A DNA stretch of 64,000 bases from Thermodesulfobacteriota bacterium (GCA_035325995.1 DAOKYU010000007.1:106422-170421), one strand, 5' to 3'. Positions 1 to 8,139 are shown, numbered from the stretch's first letter. The notes: a model not told the origin generated them from the letters alone. A program made the numbers and translations.

Positions 1-214
1 CCCCTACGCCCCTCTTGCCGGGGTTCACTATGAGGGATTTCCCGCCGAGGCTGGTGAGCTGCCTTTCTATCATGAGGTTTGCGCCCTGGGTGAGGGCGAC
101 AAGGGAGATGACGGCCGCGACGCCGATTATTATGCCGAGTGTGGTGAGTATTGAGCGGACCTTGTTTGTCCTTATGGCCCTCGACGATACCTTAAGCGCT
201 GCGGTGATGTTCAT
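1..214 (-). CDS. MacB-type ABC transporter permease, N-terminal fragment
   Basis: Only the first 71 codons lie in the window; the gene runs off the left edge. The protein opens MNITAALKVSSRAIRTNKVR and continues into a hydrophobic stretch rich in Ile, Gly and Val (about residues 23-45) followed by a GANLMIERQL segment. This is the usual start of MacB/LolC-type permeases: a short cytoplasmic helix, the first membrane helix, then a large periplasmic domain. It is the last visible gene of a four-gene minus-strand operon (channel, adaptor, ATPase, permease) and starts 31 bases after the ATPase stop. The permease should couple ATP hydrolysis to movement of a substrate through the TolC-like channel. 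Substrate cannot be told. Confidence 0.8.
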   Translation of the reverse strand, partial: MNITAALKVSSRAIRTNKVRSILTTLGIIIGVAAVISLVALTQGANLMIERQLTSLGGKSLIVNPGKRGVG

Positions 215-245
215 TGTCTATCTTCCGGCTCTTTGACCCCGGGCT

Positions 246-950
246 TTATTTCCCGCCGTCGTTGAGCCTTTCCTCGGAGACGTTTCCGTCCTTGAATACT
301 ATGGTCCGGGCCGCGTATTCGGCGATGTCGCTTTCGTGCGTTATGGTGATTATCGTTTTCCCCTGCGAGTTGAGAGAGACGAATATCTCCATTATCTCGG
401 CGCTCATCTCGGTGTCGAGGTTTCCCGTGGGCTCGTCGGCGAGGATTATGCTCGGGTCGTTGACCATGGCGCGCGCGATGGCGACCCTTTGCTGCTGACC
501 GCCCGAGAGCTGGGAGGGGAGGTGCCTCTCGCGGCCGCCGAGCCCCACCATTTCGAGCGCGGCGAGCGCCTTTTCTCGCCTCATTTTCTGCGGCGTGTCG
601 TTGTACACCATCGGCAGCTCGACGTTTTCGAGCGCCGACGTCCGCCCGAGGAGGTTAAAGCTCTGAAAGACGAACCCTATCTTCCGGTTCCTGATTTCGG
701 CGAGCTCGTCGCGAGAGAGCGTCGATACCTCCTGGCCGTCGAGGAAATACCGCCCCCTCGTCGGTTTGTCGAGGCAGCCTATTATGTTCATGAACGTGCT
801 TTTCCCCGAGCCCGACGCCCCCATTATGGAGACGAACTCGCCCCCGGCTATGTCTATCGATACGCCGCGGAGCGCCCTTACCTCTATGTCCCCCAGGTAG
901 TAGATTTTGTGTATGTCACGCGTGACTATGACTTTCCCGTTGCCGCTCAT
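246..950 (-). CDS. MacB/LolD-type ABC transporter ATP-binding protein
   Basis: A 234-residue stand-alone ATPase. Visible are Walker A GASGSGKST (44-52), Q-loop near VFQSFNL (94-100), signature LSGGQ (148-152), Walker B IILADE (168-173) and the TGNLDT D-loop typical of the MacB/LolD/FtsE subfamily, then the switch histidine in ITHES. Length is normal for this subfamily. It starts 2 bases after the adaptor stop and precedes the permease, so the ATPase and permease domains joined in E. coli MacB are separate here. It should power a tripartite exporter with the adaptor and TolC protein encoded upstream. Confidence 0.93.
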   Translation of the reverse strand: MSGNGKVIVTRDIHKIYYLGDIEVRALRGVSIDIAGGEFVSIMGASGSGKSTFMNIIGCLDKPTRGRYFLDGQEVSTLSRDELAEIRNRKIGFVFQSFNLLGRTSALENVELPMVYNDTPQKMRREKALAALEMVGLGGRERHLPSQLSGGQQQRVAIARAMVNDPSIILADEPTGNLDTEMSAEIMEIFVSLNSQGKTIITITHESDIAEYAARTIVFKDGNVSEERLNDGGK

Positions 951-952
951 CC

Positions 953-2101
953 TCAGAATCTCCTGGGCTGAGGGAGGAGGGACGAGCCGGCGTCGGATTT
1001 GCCTTTCGTTACGGCCTCGACTATAACCTTCTGTCCTTCTTTAAGGCCGCCCTCCAGTATCTCCGTGTAAACGCCGTCGCTCGCGCCCGGCTTTACGGGG
1101 ACGGCCCCGAGGCGTCCGCCGTCGAGCTCCACCCAAACATAAGAGTCGCCCGAGAGCTCGTCGGGCCTTTCCCTTACGGGAACATTGGACGGGGGGATGA
1201 ATCTCAGAGCCGCGGTAGGCACGCGGAGGACATTCTCCCTGTCGGATACGACTATCCTGACCTCGGCGGACATGCCGGGCTTTAGCTTCATCGAATCGTT
1301 CTTCGTCATGACGACGACGTTATATGTGACGACGTTATTGGTTACTACGGGTTCGTTCCTGACCTGGGTGACGGTGCCTCCGAACACATCGTTAGGATAG
1401 GCGTCCACCCTGAATTTTGCGCTCTGCCCGGCCGAGACCCTGCCTATGTCGGCCTCGCTCACCCTGGCGTCTATCTTCATCTCGTCGAGGCCGCTCGATA
1501 TGACGAAGAGTGTTTTCCCGTCCGCCGTGACGGACTCGCCGGGATCGACGCTTCTCGAAAGGACCATGCCGTCTATGGGCGCCCTGATGACGGAGCCCTC
1601 GGCGTTCGTTTTGGCCACGTCTAGCGCTACCTTCGCCTGCTCGTAGGCGGCGAGCGCGGTCGCGTATCTCGATTGCGAGTCGTCGAATTCCTCTTTGGGG
1701 ATGAGGCGCTTCGAGTAGAGCTCCTTGTTGCTCTTGTAAAGCGAGCTCGCCATGTTGAATTCGGCCTCGGCCTTTTTGGTGTCGGCCTCGGCCTTCCTGA
1801 GCTCCGTCCGGAGGAGGGAAGGGTCTATCTCGGCGAGCGGGTCGCCCGCCGATACCCGGTCGTTGAAATCCACGTTGACGGCCGAAACCGTGCCCGCGAC
1901 GCGGGAAGAAACGTCTATAGTGAGGAGCGGGTTCACCGTGCCGTTCGACGCTACGAGCGAGACGACGTCCCCCCTGTCCGCCTCGGCCGTTCTGAAGGTT
2001 GTCTCCGAGCCCCCGCTGTCGAGGAGCCTCGGGACGATAAAAGCGCCCGCGGCAAGGAGTATGACTAACACTGCGATTGTTTTTTTATTGATCAAGGTCA
2101 C
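953..2101 (-). CDS. MacA/HlyD-type periplasmic adaptor (membrane fusion protein)
   Basis: About 382 residues. One N-terminal membrane anchor (about 8-27) is followed by a lipoyl-like half (SRVAGTVSAVNVDFNDRV), a charged alpha-helical hairpin (about 95-165), the second lipoyl half (VIRAPIDGMVLSR) and beta-barrel/membrane-proximal domains (RVSEADIGRV; LKPGMSAEVRI). This is the MacA order. It bridges the inner-membrane ABC complex to the TolC-family channel encoded just upstream. GTG at 2101 is very close to the GGAGG; an in-frame TTG at 2095 sits about 8 bases from it and may be the true start. Either start overlaps the end of the channel gene, implying translational coupling. Confidence 0.9.
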   Translation of the reverse strand: MTLINKKTIAVLVILLAAGAFIVPRLLDSGGSETTFRTAEADRGDVVSLVASNGTVNPLLTIDVSSRVAGTVSAVNVDFNDRVSAGDPLAEIDPSLLRTELRKAEADTKKAEAEFNMASSLYKSNKELYSKRLIPKEEFDDSQSRYATALAAYEQAKVALDVAKTNAEGSVIRAPIDGMVLSRSVDPGESVTADGKTLFVISSGLDEMKIDARVSEADIGRVSAGQSAKFRVDAYPNDVFGGTVTQVRNEPVVTNNVVTYNVVVMTKNDSMKLKPGMSAEVRIVVSDRENVLRVPTAALRFIPPSNVPVRERPDELSGDSYVWVELDGGRLGAVPVKPGASDGVYTEILEGGLKEGQKVIVEAVTKGKSDAGSSLLPQPRRF

Positions 2102-3329
2102 CGCCTCCGCTTATAGCCCTTTCGAGCTTTGCAGCGGTAATTCTGTAGTCGTATATGGCCTGGAGGTAGGCCGCGTTCGCGTTCGAATAGAGCGCTTCGG
2201 CCTCGGCGAGCTCGACGTCGGACGCCCTTTCGAGCCTGTACCTTTCGCGCGCGAGGGCGAGGGTTTCCTCGGAGGATCGCCTTGTCTCTTCCGTTACGGA
2301 AATATTCTTTTCGGCGAGGCTGAGATCCCTGTGGAGCTTTCTTATCTCGGATTCCACCTCGGTTCTTTTCGTTTCTAGCTCGGCCCGGGAGCGCCTGAGC
2401 TGGGCCCTTGCGTTTTGTATCCCGGCGTTTTTCTTAAAGCCGTCGAATATGTTGAGCTCGAGCCCTATACCCGCGATAAAGCCCGGCGTTTCCGCTCCCT
2501 CGCCCTTGAACCTGTAGGCCGTCCTTCCGAATATGACGGGGAAGTATTCCTTCCGGGCGGCCGAGAGGTCGGCGTTCATCGCGGCCTCTTTGGCCTTCAG
2601 GCTCTTGAGCTCCGGCCTGTTGGCTAGCGCCGTGTCTATGGATTTTTCGATATTCATCTCCACTTTGTCGTACGTCGGGTCGTCGACGAGGGTGTAGTTA
2701 AACCCTCCATCGACGCCCATTGCGTCGAGGAGGCCCTGCTTTGCCGCTTCGAGCTCGTTCTCTGCGGTGTTGAGCTCGAGCCGGGCGTTTCCGAGATCGA
2801 CCATCGCCTTCGTGACGTCGGCCTTGCCCGCCCGCCCCGCGTCGAAGAACCCTTGGGCGCGTTCGAGCCGCGCCTCGAATTCCCGGACCTTCTTCGCCCT
2901 GGCTTCGGCCGCATGCTGCCACGACAGCACACTATAATAACTAACGGTCGTGTCGAGTATGAGGTCTTCCCTTGCCGTTTCGCTGTCGAACCTCGTAGAT
3001 CTTAGCTGCGCCTTGCTCGATTTTACGCGGTTCGAAGTACGTCCGAAGTCCCATATCATCTGGTCCAGGAAAAACCCGGATTCCCTGCCGATGAAGGGGA
3101 ATACGAGCCTCGTGTAAATTTCGGGGTACCAGGCGGAATTCGCGCTCCTCACGAGGGACTCGGAAATTTCAACGGATGCATCGGCGGCCGTCATTCCGGG
3201 GTTCTCTCCGAGGGCCGTCGCTATGGCCTCGTCGAGGGTCAGAACCCCCGCTTCTTCCGCGCCGGAAGGGGCGGAAAGGCACAGTGCGAAGCACATCACG
3301 AGGAACAATCTTAAGGGGTTAGCTCTCAT
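2085..3329 (-). CDS. TolC-family outer-membrane efflux channel
   Basis: The Met at 3329 starts a clear signal peptide (MRANPLRLFLVMCFALCLSA, cleavage near AEEA), giving 414 residues, a normal TolC-family length; the frame extends 17 residues further upstream without signal character. The mature protein is long amphipathic helices with Ala/Glu/Arg-rich heptads in two similar halves (LDEAIATALGENPGM near the N-terminus and IDTALANRPELKSLKAKEA mid-protein), the internal repeat of outer-membrane efflux proteins. It heads the exporter operon and is divergent from hemW, with 77 bases between the two starts. The exported substrate is unknown. Confidence 0.9.
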   Translation of the reverse strand: MRANPLRLFLVMCFALCLSAPSGAEEAGVLTLDEAIATALGENPGMTAADASVEISESLVRSANSAWYPEIYTRLVFPFIGRESGFFLDQMIWDFGRTSNRVKSSKAQLRSTRFDSETAREDLILDTTVSYYSVLSWQHAAEARAKKVREFEARLERAQGFFDAGRAGKADVTKAMVDLGNARLELNTAENELEAAKQGLLDAMGVDGGFNYTLVDDPTYDKVEMNIEKSIDTALANRPELKSLKAKEAAMNADLSAARKEYFPVIFGRTAYRFKGEGAETPGFIAGIGLELNIFDGFKKNAGIQNARAQLRRSRAELETKRTEVESEIRKLHRDLSLAEKNISVTEETRRSSEETLALARERYRLERASDVELAEAEALYSNANAAYLQAIYDYRITAAKLERAISGGGDLDQ

Positions 3330-3371
3330 TTTCTCTGAATTATGCAATAATATGACCCTAAAACAAAGCCG

Positions 3372-3400
3372 TTGCAACACCTTCCGCCCTCCCGTACAAT
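3372..3400 (+). promoter_or_regulatory. Predicted promoter of hemW (leaderless)
   Basis: TTGCAA (3372-3377), a 17-base spacer, then TACAAT (3395-3400). The hemW ATG begins at 3407, where transcription from this -10 box would be expected to start, and no Shine-Dalgarno sequence lies between. The match is good for a sigma70-type promoter; use of it is inferred. Confidence 0.6.
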
Positions 3401-3406
3401 ACCGTA

Positions 3407-4567
3407 ATGGCGTTCGGCGTTTACGTTCACATACCCTACTGCGTCACGAAATGCCCTTACTGCGACTTCAATTCCTACGGCTCCCGCGGCAGGTTCCCGG
3501 AAGAGGATTATACTGAGGCCCTCCTGAACGAGCTCGGGCTGTACGAAGAGGAGCTCGCCGGGGGCGGGCTGACGTCCGTATTTTTCGGGGGAGGAACGCC
3601 GTCCCTTTTCGACCCGGGCTCTATAGAAAAGGTCGTTTCGGCCATATTCGGGAAGACGGGATCTTCGGGGGAAGGGATAGAAGTTTCGCTCGAAGTCAAT
3701 CCGAAGACGGCCGACCTCGAAAAGCTGAAGGGCCTCCGGCGCGCGGGCGTGAACAGGATAAGCGTCGGAGTACAGTCCTTCACGAGGCGGAAGCTCGAAT
3801 TCCTCGGGAGGATAAACGATCCCGACGATTCGGTGAGGATCCTGGAAGAAGTGCCCGCCGCCGGGTTTACGAACTATAGCTTCGATCTGATGTACGGGAC
3901 GGGCGGGGAGACGATGGCGGAATGGGAGGGCGACCTTTCGCGCGCGCTTTCGTTCCCATCGGCGCACATTTCCGCCTATTGCCTCACGATAGAAAACGGG
4001 ACGGAGTTCGGGAAGCTCCACAGGGCCGGAAAGCTCGTCCTGCCGCCCGAGGATTCGCTCTCGGAGTTCATAAGCTACACGACCGCCTTCCTCGAATCCG
4101 CCGGGTACGGGCAGTACGAGATCTCGAACTACGCCAGGCCCGGATACGAATGCAGGCACAACCTTCTTTACTGGAGGGGCGGGGACTATATCGGCGTCGG
4201 CGCGGGCGCTCACTCGCACCTGGGCGGCGCGGGGGAGGGCGGCTGGGGGAAAAGGTGGGCCAACGTCAGGAACCCGAGCTCGTACATAAAGGCCGTTTCC
4301 GAAGGCCGAAAGCCCGTCGATTTTTCGGAGGAGCTCGGGCGGGACGAGGCCGTGGAGGACGAGATACTGATGAGCTTCAGGCTGAGCGACGGGCTCGACA
4401 TACCTGCCCTCAGGCGGAAGTACGGGGTCTCGCCCGACCTTTCGAGGATAGGCTACCTGAGCGACGACGGTTTTATAGATATCTCGGAGGACAGGCTCAA
4501 ACTGACCAAAAAAGGGGCACTCCTTTCTGACGAGATAATCGTAAGGCTCGTGAGCTCGCTCGGATAA
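3407..4567 (+). CDS. hemW: HemW-like radical SAM protein (heme chaperone / CPO-like)
   Basis: A 386-residue member of the HemN/HemW family. The N-terminus reads YVHIPYCVTKCPYCDFNSY with the CxxxCxxC iron-sulfur motif at Cys12, Cys16 and Cys19; FFGGGTPS and the SVGVQSF segment typical of the family follow, and the C-terminus has the HemW-type winged-helix region. The protein lacks the longer N-terminus of true coproporphyrinogen dehydrogenase HemN, so heme delivery, as shown for HemW, is more likely than porphyrin oxidation. The start is set by the conserved N-terminus. It converges on the DUF1285 gene, whose stop lies 11 bases after its own. Translation is probably leaderless. Confidence 0.92.
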   Translation: MAFGVYVHIPYCVTKCPYCDFNSYGSRGRFPEEDYTEALLNELGLYEEELAGGGLTSVFFGGGTPSLFDPGSIEKVVSAIFGKTGSSGEGIEVSLEVNPKTADLEKLKGLRRAGVNRISVGVQSFTRRKLEFLGRINDPDDSVRILEEVPAAGFTNYSFDLMYGTGGETMAEWEGDLSRALSFPSAHISAYCLTIENGTEFGKLHRAGKLVLPPEDSLSEFISYTTAFLESAGYGQYEISNYARPGYECRHNLLYWRGGDYIGVGAGAHSHLGGAGEGGWGKRWANVRNPSSYIKAVSEGRKPVDFSEELGRDEAVEDEILMSFRLSDGLDIPALRRKYGVSPDLSRIGYLSDDGFIDISEDRLKLTKKGALLSDEIIVRLVSSLG

Positions 4568-4578
4568 ACCCGTAAAAC

Positions 4579-5034
4579 TCACTCGCTTTTTATGAGGTGC
4601 TTTACCCCGCGCTCTTCTATGAAGTATTCGAGGCCGATCTCCTCGGCGTGCTTCATGAGCTCGTAGTATGCGGGCCGCGAAAAGCGGGCGTCGAACTTCC
4701 CGCCCTTGACCTTTATATACGGGACGTTCCTGTCGTCGATGCGGAGGTTCTCAAGGTCGAGCTTCTCTTCCGTCTCGTCGTTGAGCCTCACGTAAAAATC
4801 CCCTCCGCGAAAGTCGGCCATCCTGACGACGAATGGCGTGTCCTCGACCTTGACGTAAAGACGCCCGCTGCCCTCGTCGACGAAATACCTTCCTTCCTCG
4901 TCCCTGCCCAGGAGCTTCTGGTTGTAAAGGTACGTCAGCCTGTGACGGACCCTGATGCCGTCCTGGTACCAGTTGCCTTCCTTGTCTATCAAAAACCTGT
5001 ACGTGATTTCGGGGGCCGATTCATTTGCACTCAT
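4579..5034 (-). CDS. DUF1285 family protein
   Basis: 151 residues from the ATG at 5034. The family pattern is visible: an N-terminal IDKEGNWYQDGIRVRHRL segment, then LLGRDEEGRYFV and VEDTPFVV, followed by a charged beta-rich C-terminal half. DUF1285 proteins are small cytoplasmic two-domain proteins of unknown function. The frame runs upstream into low-quality arginine-rich translation antisense to nothing recognised, so the later Met is preferred. A TATACT box (5043-5048 on this strand) lies only 8 bases before the ATG, so the message may be nearly leaderless, although GGAAG also lies there. The stop faces that of hemW. Confidence 0.85.
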   Translation of the reverse strand: MSANESAPEITYRFLIDKEGNWYQDGIRVRHRLTYLYNQKLLGRDEEGRYFVDEGSGRLYVKVEDTPFVVRMADFRGGDFYVRLNDETEEKLDLENLRIDDRNVPYIKVKGGKFDARFSRPAYYELMKHAEEIGLEYFIEERGVKHLIKSE

Positions 5035-5069
5035 GTTCTTCCAGTATATCGAATTTCGCCGGCCGCGTC

Positions 5070-5483
5070 CTATTCGCCGATTATCTTGACGACGACCCGC
5101 TTCTTCCGCATGCCGTCGAACTCGGCGTAAAAAACCCTCTGCCACGGCCCGAGGTCGAGCTCGCCGGCCGTGACGGGGAGTATCACCTGGTGGTGCATGA
5201 CGAGGTTCTTGAGATGGGCGTCGCCGTTGTCCTCGCCCGTCCTGTGGTGCCTGTAGTCGTCCCTTCGCGGGGCGATGTCTTCGAGCCATTCCCATATGTC
5301 CTCGATGAGCCCGTCCTCGAGGTCGTTTACGTAAACGGCCGCCGTTATGTGCATGGCCGAGACGAGGGCGAACCCCTCTTTTATGCCGCTCTTCCCGAGT
5401 ATGCTTCTTACGGTGTCGGTGATGTGCACCATCTCGCGCCTCTTTTCCGTCCTGAACCAGAGATATTCGGTATGGCTTTTCAT
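5070..5483 (-). CDS. yjbQ: YjbQ family protein (secondary thiamine-phosphate synthase type)
   Basis: 137 residues from the ATG at 5483, preceded by GGGGAGGAAG. Family signatures are [24 protein letters not shown], the His-rich [27 protein letters not shown] block and the closing [23 protein letters not shown]. The conserved histidines form the metal/phosphate site of this trimeric fold. E. coli YjbQ complements thiE mutants when overexpressed, giving the 'secondary thiamine-phosphate synthase' name, but the physiological role is not settled. It is divergent from a thiamine-binding-type gene starting 114 bases away. It lies 35 bases upstream of the DUF1285 gene on the same strand. Confidence 0.9.
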   Translation of the reverse strand: MKSHTEYLWFRTEKRREMVHITDTVRSILGKSGIKEGFALVSAMHITAAVYVNDLEDGLIEDIWEWLEDIAPRRDDYRHHRTGEDNGDAHLKNLVMHHQVILPVTAGELDLGPWQRVFYAEFDGMRKKRVVVKIIGE

Positions 5484-5597
5484 GGCTTCCTCCCCGGACC
5501 GGTGCGGTCCGTATAAAGAGATTAGCCCGTAAGGGGCGTTATGCAAAAACCTCCGTCCCGGTGTAGTATCATCGGAAGGGGCTTTACGGAGACCGGC

Positions 5598-5897
5598 ATG
5601 ATAATAGAGCTGATAGTTATACCTATAGGAGAGGGCGTTTCGCTCTCGGAATACATCGCCGAGGTGATGAAGGTCATCGAGGCGAGCGGGCTTCCGTACG
5701 AGGCGCATTCGATGGGGACGAATATCGAATGCGGCTGGGAGGACATAACGCCGCTCGTGAAAAGGTGCCACGACGCCCTTAAGGCGAAGGGCGTCGAGCG
5801 CATAAGCACGACGGTACGCATAAGCGAGAGGACGGACAAGCCCTATACGATGGCGGGCAAGATGGAGAGCCTGTCTCGGAGGCTTAAGAGGGAGTAA
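5598..5897 (+). CDS. MTH1187/YkoF-type thiamine-binding protein (DUF77)
   Basis: 99 residues starting [20 protein letters not shown]. The length, beta-alpha-beta start, central [17 protein letters not shown] block and [20 protein letters not shown] segment match the MTH1187 family (DUF77), whose members bind thiamine or related ligands as ferredoxin-like tetramers. The start at 5598 is preceded by GGAG at a good distance; the 19 upstream in-frame residues look non-coding. Divergent from yjbQ, so both may act on thiamine, though transport or salvage cannot be shown from sequence. Confidence 0.85.
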   Translation: MIIELIVIPIGEGVSLSEYIAEVMKVIEASGLPYEAHSMGTNIECGWEDITPLVKRCHDALKAKGVERISTTVRISERTDKPYTMAGKMESLSRRLKRE

Positions 5898-5937
5898 AGA
5901 CGGTCTTCCCCTCCCGATCCTTCTTTTCATTTCCTTC

Positions 5938-5974
5938 CCTTCCCCCTGGAAGGGGGAAGGCCGGGATGGGGGTA
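5938..5974. repeat. GC-rich hairpin repeat between DUF77 gene and dprA
   Basis: Perfect 10-base inverted repeat, CCTTCCCCCT (5938-5947) and AGGGGGAAGG (5951-5960), 3-base loop, followed by CCGGGATGGGGGTA. Elements of this look are widespread intergenic repeats in bacterial genomes. There is no T-run after it, so it is not a canonical intrinsic terminator, although it follows a gene end. Confidence 0.6.
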
Positions 5975-6008
5975 AGAAGGAGTACCTTCCCCGACCGTTC
6001 CACGTTCC

Positions 6009-6038
6009 TTGACTGCGCCCGGGATTTAGGGTTATTAA
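6009..6038 (+). promoter_or_regulatory. Predicted promoter of dprA
   Basis: TTGACT (6009-6014), an 18-base spacer, TATTAA (6033-6038). The dprA ATG is at 6048, so a transcript would have about 3 bases of leader and no ribosome-binding site. Confidence 0.45.
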
Positions 6039-6047
6039 TTCAGGGTA

Positions 6048-7163
6048 ATGGAAGGGGACGGAAGATACTGGCTGGCCCTCGGGATCGCGACAGGGATCGG
6101 GCACTCGGTGGTTAAAATCCTGAGCGCGAGATACGGCAGCGCCGGGGAGATATTCCGCGCGCCCGAACGGGAGCTCGCGGCGATAGAAGGCGTTCCTCCG
6201 CGCTCGGTGGAGGCGATAAAGGCCTTTTCCGACTGGGAGATCGTGGACGCCGAGCTCGAAAAGCTCGCTGAATCCCGTTACGGGATCCTTCCTCTTAACG
6301 ACCCCGAATACCCCTCGCAGCTTTATAACATCCATAGCCCGCCGCCCTGTCTCCTTACGCTCGGGGAGGTCCTGCCCGCGGACGACATTGCGATTGCGAT
6401 AGTGGGGTCGAGGCTCCCGGACAGGTACGGCCGCACGGTGACGGAGACCCTGGCGGGGGAGCTCGCGGCCCTCGGGGTCACCGTGGTGAGCGGCATGGCG
6501 CGCGGCATAGATTCCGCAGCGCACGAGGCGGCACTTAAGAGGGGAGGGCGCACGATAGCGGTGCTGGGCTCGGGTATAGACGTCGTATACCCGCGCGAGA
6601 ACGAGGAGCTCTACGAAGCCATAGCCGAAAACGGCGCCGTACTGTCCGAGTTTTTCACGGGGACGGCGCCGCTGCCGCAGAACTTCCCCAGGCGGAACAG
6701 GATAGTGAGCGGGCTTTCGCTGGGGGTGGTCGTGGTGCAGGCGTCGGAGAAGAGCGGCTCGCTCATAAGCGCCTCTTTCGCGCTGGAGCAGAACAGGGAG
6801 GTTTTCGCCGTTCCGGGCAACGTGGACAGGAAGCTCTCGAAGGGGCCCAACTATCTCATAAAAAGGGGGGCGAAGCTCGTCGAGACCGTGGACGACATAC
6901 TCGGAGAAGTGGGGGCGCTGAGAGGTTTCGGCGGCAGGGCTTTGCGCGGGGCGGAATCGTTGGCCGAAGCGGAGGCGCCGCCTTCGATTACGGGGCCGGA
7001 TAAGGCCGTGTACGATGCTCTCGGGCGCGATCCCGTTCACATAGACGAAATAATAAGGCTCACCGGGCTCGACACCCCGAGCGTCCTTTCGGTTCTTTTG
7101 TCGCTCGAGCTCGGGGGCTATGCCCTCCAGCATCCGGGTAAGTTTTTCAGCCGAAGGATATAG
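6048..7163 (+). CDS. dprA: DNA-processing protein DprA
   Basis: 371 residues. An N-terminal helix-hairpin-helix/SAM-like domain (about 1-70: [27 protein letters not shown]) is followed by the Rossmann-like DprA domain: [69 protein letters not shown] and GTQ-loop equivalents. The C-terminal winged-helix domain ([30 protein letters not shown]) is also present. DprA loads RecA onto incoming single-stranded DNA during natural transformation. It stands alone, with no other competence gene in the window. No Shine-Dalgarno sequence precedes the ATG. Confidence 0.93.
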   Translation: MEGDGRYWLALGIATGIGHSVVKILSARYGSAGEIFRAPERELAAIEGVPPRSVEAIKAFSDWEIVDAELEKLAESRYGILPLNDPEYPSQLYNIHSPPPCLLTLGEVLPADDIAIAIVGSRLPDRYGRTVTETLAGELAALGVTVVSGMARGIDSAAHEAALKRGGRTIAVLGSGIDVVYPRENEELYEAIAENGAVLSEFFTGTAPLPQNFPRRNRIVSGLSLGVVVVQASEKSGSLISASFALEQNREVFAVPGNVDRKLSKGPNYLIKRGAKLVETVDDILGEVGALRGFGGRALRGAESLAEAEAPPSITGPDKAVYDALGRDPVHIDEIIRLTGLDTPSVLSVLLSLELGGYALQHPGKFFSRRI

Positions 7164-7197
7164 AGGCCTCGCTTACTTTAGTTTTACATCTTTTCTA

Positions 7198-7229
7198 ACC
7201 AAAGTATGTTGACATTTTAGGACTTTGGT
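7198..7229. promoter_or_regulatory. 8-bp inverted repeat overlapping the -35 box
   Basis: ACCAAAGT (7198-7205) and ACTTTGGT (7222-7229) are perfect reverse complements 16 bases apart and enclose the TTGACA box. Arm centres are 24 bases apart, roughly two helical turns. The arrangement fits an operator for a dimeric regulator; the response regulator just downstream is an obvious but untested candidate. Confidence 0.5.
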
Positions 7230-7237
7230 ATTGTAAT
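7209..7237 (+). promoter_or_regulatory. Predicted promoter of the 7318 response regulator
   Basis: Perfect TTGACA (7209-7214), 17-base spacer, TGTAAT (7232-7237). It leaves a leader of about 75 bases to the ATG at 7318. Confidence 0.6.
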
Positions 7238-7317
7238 TAATATAGATATACCGAGAAACACCTGATTATGTATGCCGTTTCCCGCTTGCAGCGGGGCCCG
7301 GAAGCGCGGAACCAGAA

Positions 7318-7992
7318 ATGTCCCAGGAAAAGAACGGTAGCGGTGAATCCGTAAGAATAGTTGTGGCCTGTCATTTCCCCCTCCTCAGGGAAGGTATATC
7401 GAAAATCCTCGAAGAGGACGCCGGTGTCGAGGTCGTGGCGAAAGTCTCGAACCTGATCGACCTTATCCAGTCCTGCGAGGAATTCGAATTCGACATACTG
7501 CTTCTGGACGTCGATCTGAGGGGCCTCAATCTCACCCGCATCCTTAACCTCATGAAGAAGAACAAGGGCGCGAAGGTTATTCTTATAATCGACAACGATT
7601 ACAACGAGAATCTTCTTATAAACGCCATAAGGTCGGGCGTCAGGGGATATCTCGTCAAGGACACGGATTCGAAGCACCTCGTAAAATCCGTGAACGCCGT
7701 CTACAACGGGGAGCTCTGGGTGGAGAGAAAGCTCATGGGCAAGGTGCTCGACGGGACGGCGTATCCGACCAAGACGGTGAGGAGTAAGGGCGAGATTTAC
7801 GACCTCACAGAGACCGAAATAAAGATTATAAAGCTCGTTCTGAACGGCTACACGAACAAGGACGTCGCCGACGAGCTTTACATAAGCGAAAAGACTGTAA
7901 AGTTCCACCTCTACAAGGTTTTCAAGAAGCTCAAGGTCAAGAACAGGTCCGAGCTTATACTGTTCGGCTTCCGCCACGGGCTGGTAAACTGA
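7318..7992 (+). CDS. NarL/FixJ-type response regulator with degenerate receiver
   Basis: 224 residues: receiver domain (about 12-128) and LuxR-type helix-turn-helix (about 158-220: LTETEIKIIKLVLNGYTNKDVADELYISEKTVKFHL). The phosphate-acceptor Asp64 (LLLDVD) and Lys114 (YLVKD) are kept. However, the acidic pair that binds Mg2+ is replaced by Cys18-His19 (VVACHFPLLREG against the usual ADDHPLLREG), and the conserved Thr/Ser is Ile89. Such atypical receivers often work without phosphorylation. No histidine kinase is nearby. It reads toward the UDP-glucose dehydrogenase gene 147 bases downstream and likely controls transcription; its targets are unknown. Confidence 0.88.
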   Translation: MSQEKNGSGESVRIVVACHFPLLREGISKILEEDAGVEVVAKVSNLIDLIQSCEEFEFDILLLDVDLRGLNLTRILNLMKKNKGAKVILIIDNDYNENLLINAIRSGVRGYLVKDTDSKHLVKSVNAVYNGELWVERKLMGKVLDGTAYPTKTVRSKGEIYDLTETEIKIIKLVLNGYTNKDVADELYISEKTVKFHLYKVFKKLKVKNRSELILFGFRHGLVN

Positions 7993-8139
7993 TGCGGCGA
8001 AAAGGGAAGGGGGGCTTACGCCGGCAGGTTTCGGCTTGATTTCACGCCCGAAGGGTCTAAATTTAATGCGGATCTTCCATAGCAGTGGAGTCCCTCGATT
8101 CGGCAGCGTAAAAAGACCGCGGTTAAAGGAGAATTCTGA

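Noticed and set aside
3326..4582. Long open frame on the minus strand opposite hemW (about 418 residues)
   Set aside because: It mirrors the codon pattern of hemW; hemW has all family motifs while this frame has none. A high-GC antisense shadow.
5070..7133. Minus-strand open frame of about 687 residues across yjbQ and dprA
   Set aside because: Only its last 137 residues (YjbQ) are real. The rest is antisense to dprA and the DUF77 gene and runs through the intergenic hairpin repeat.
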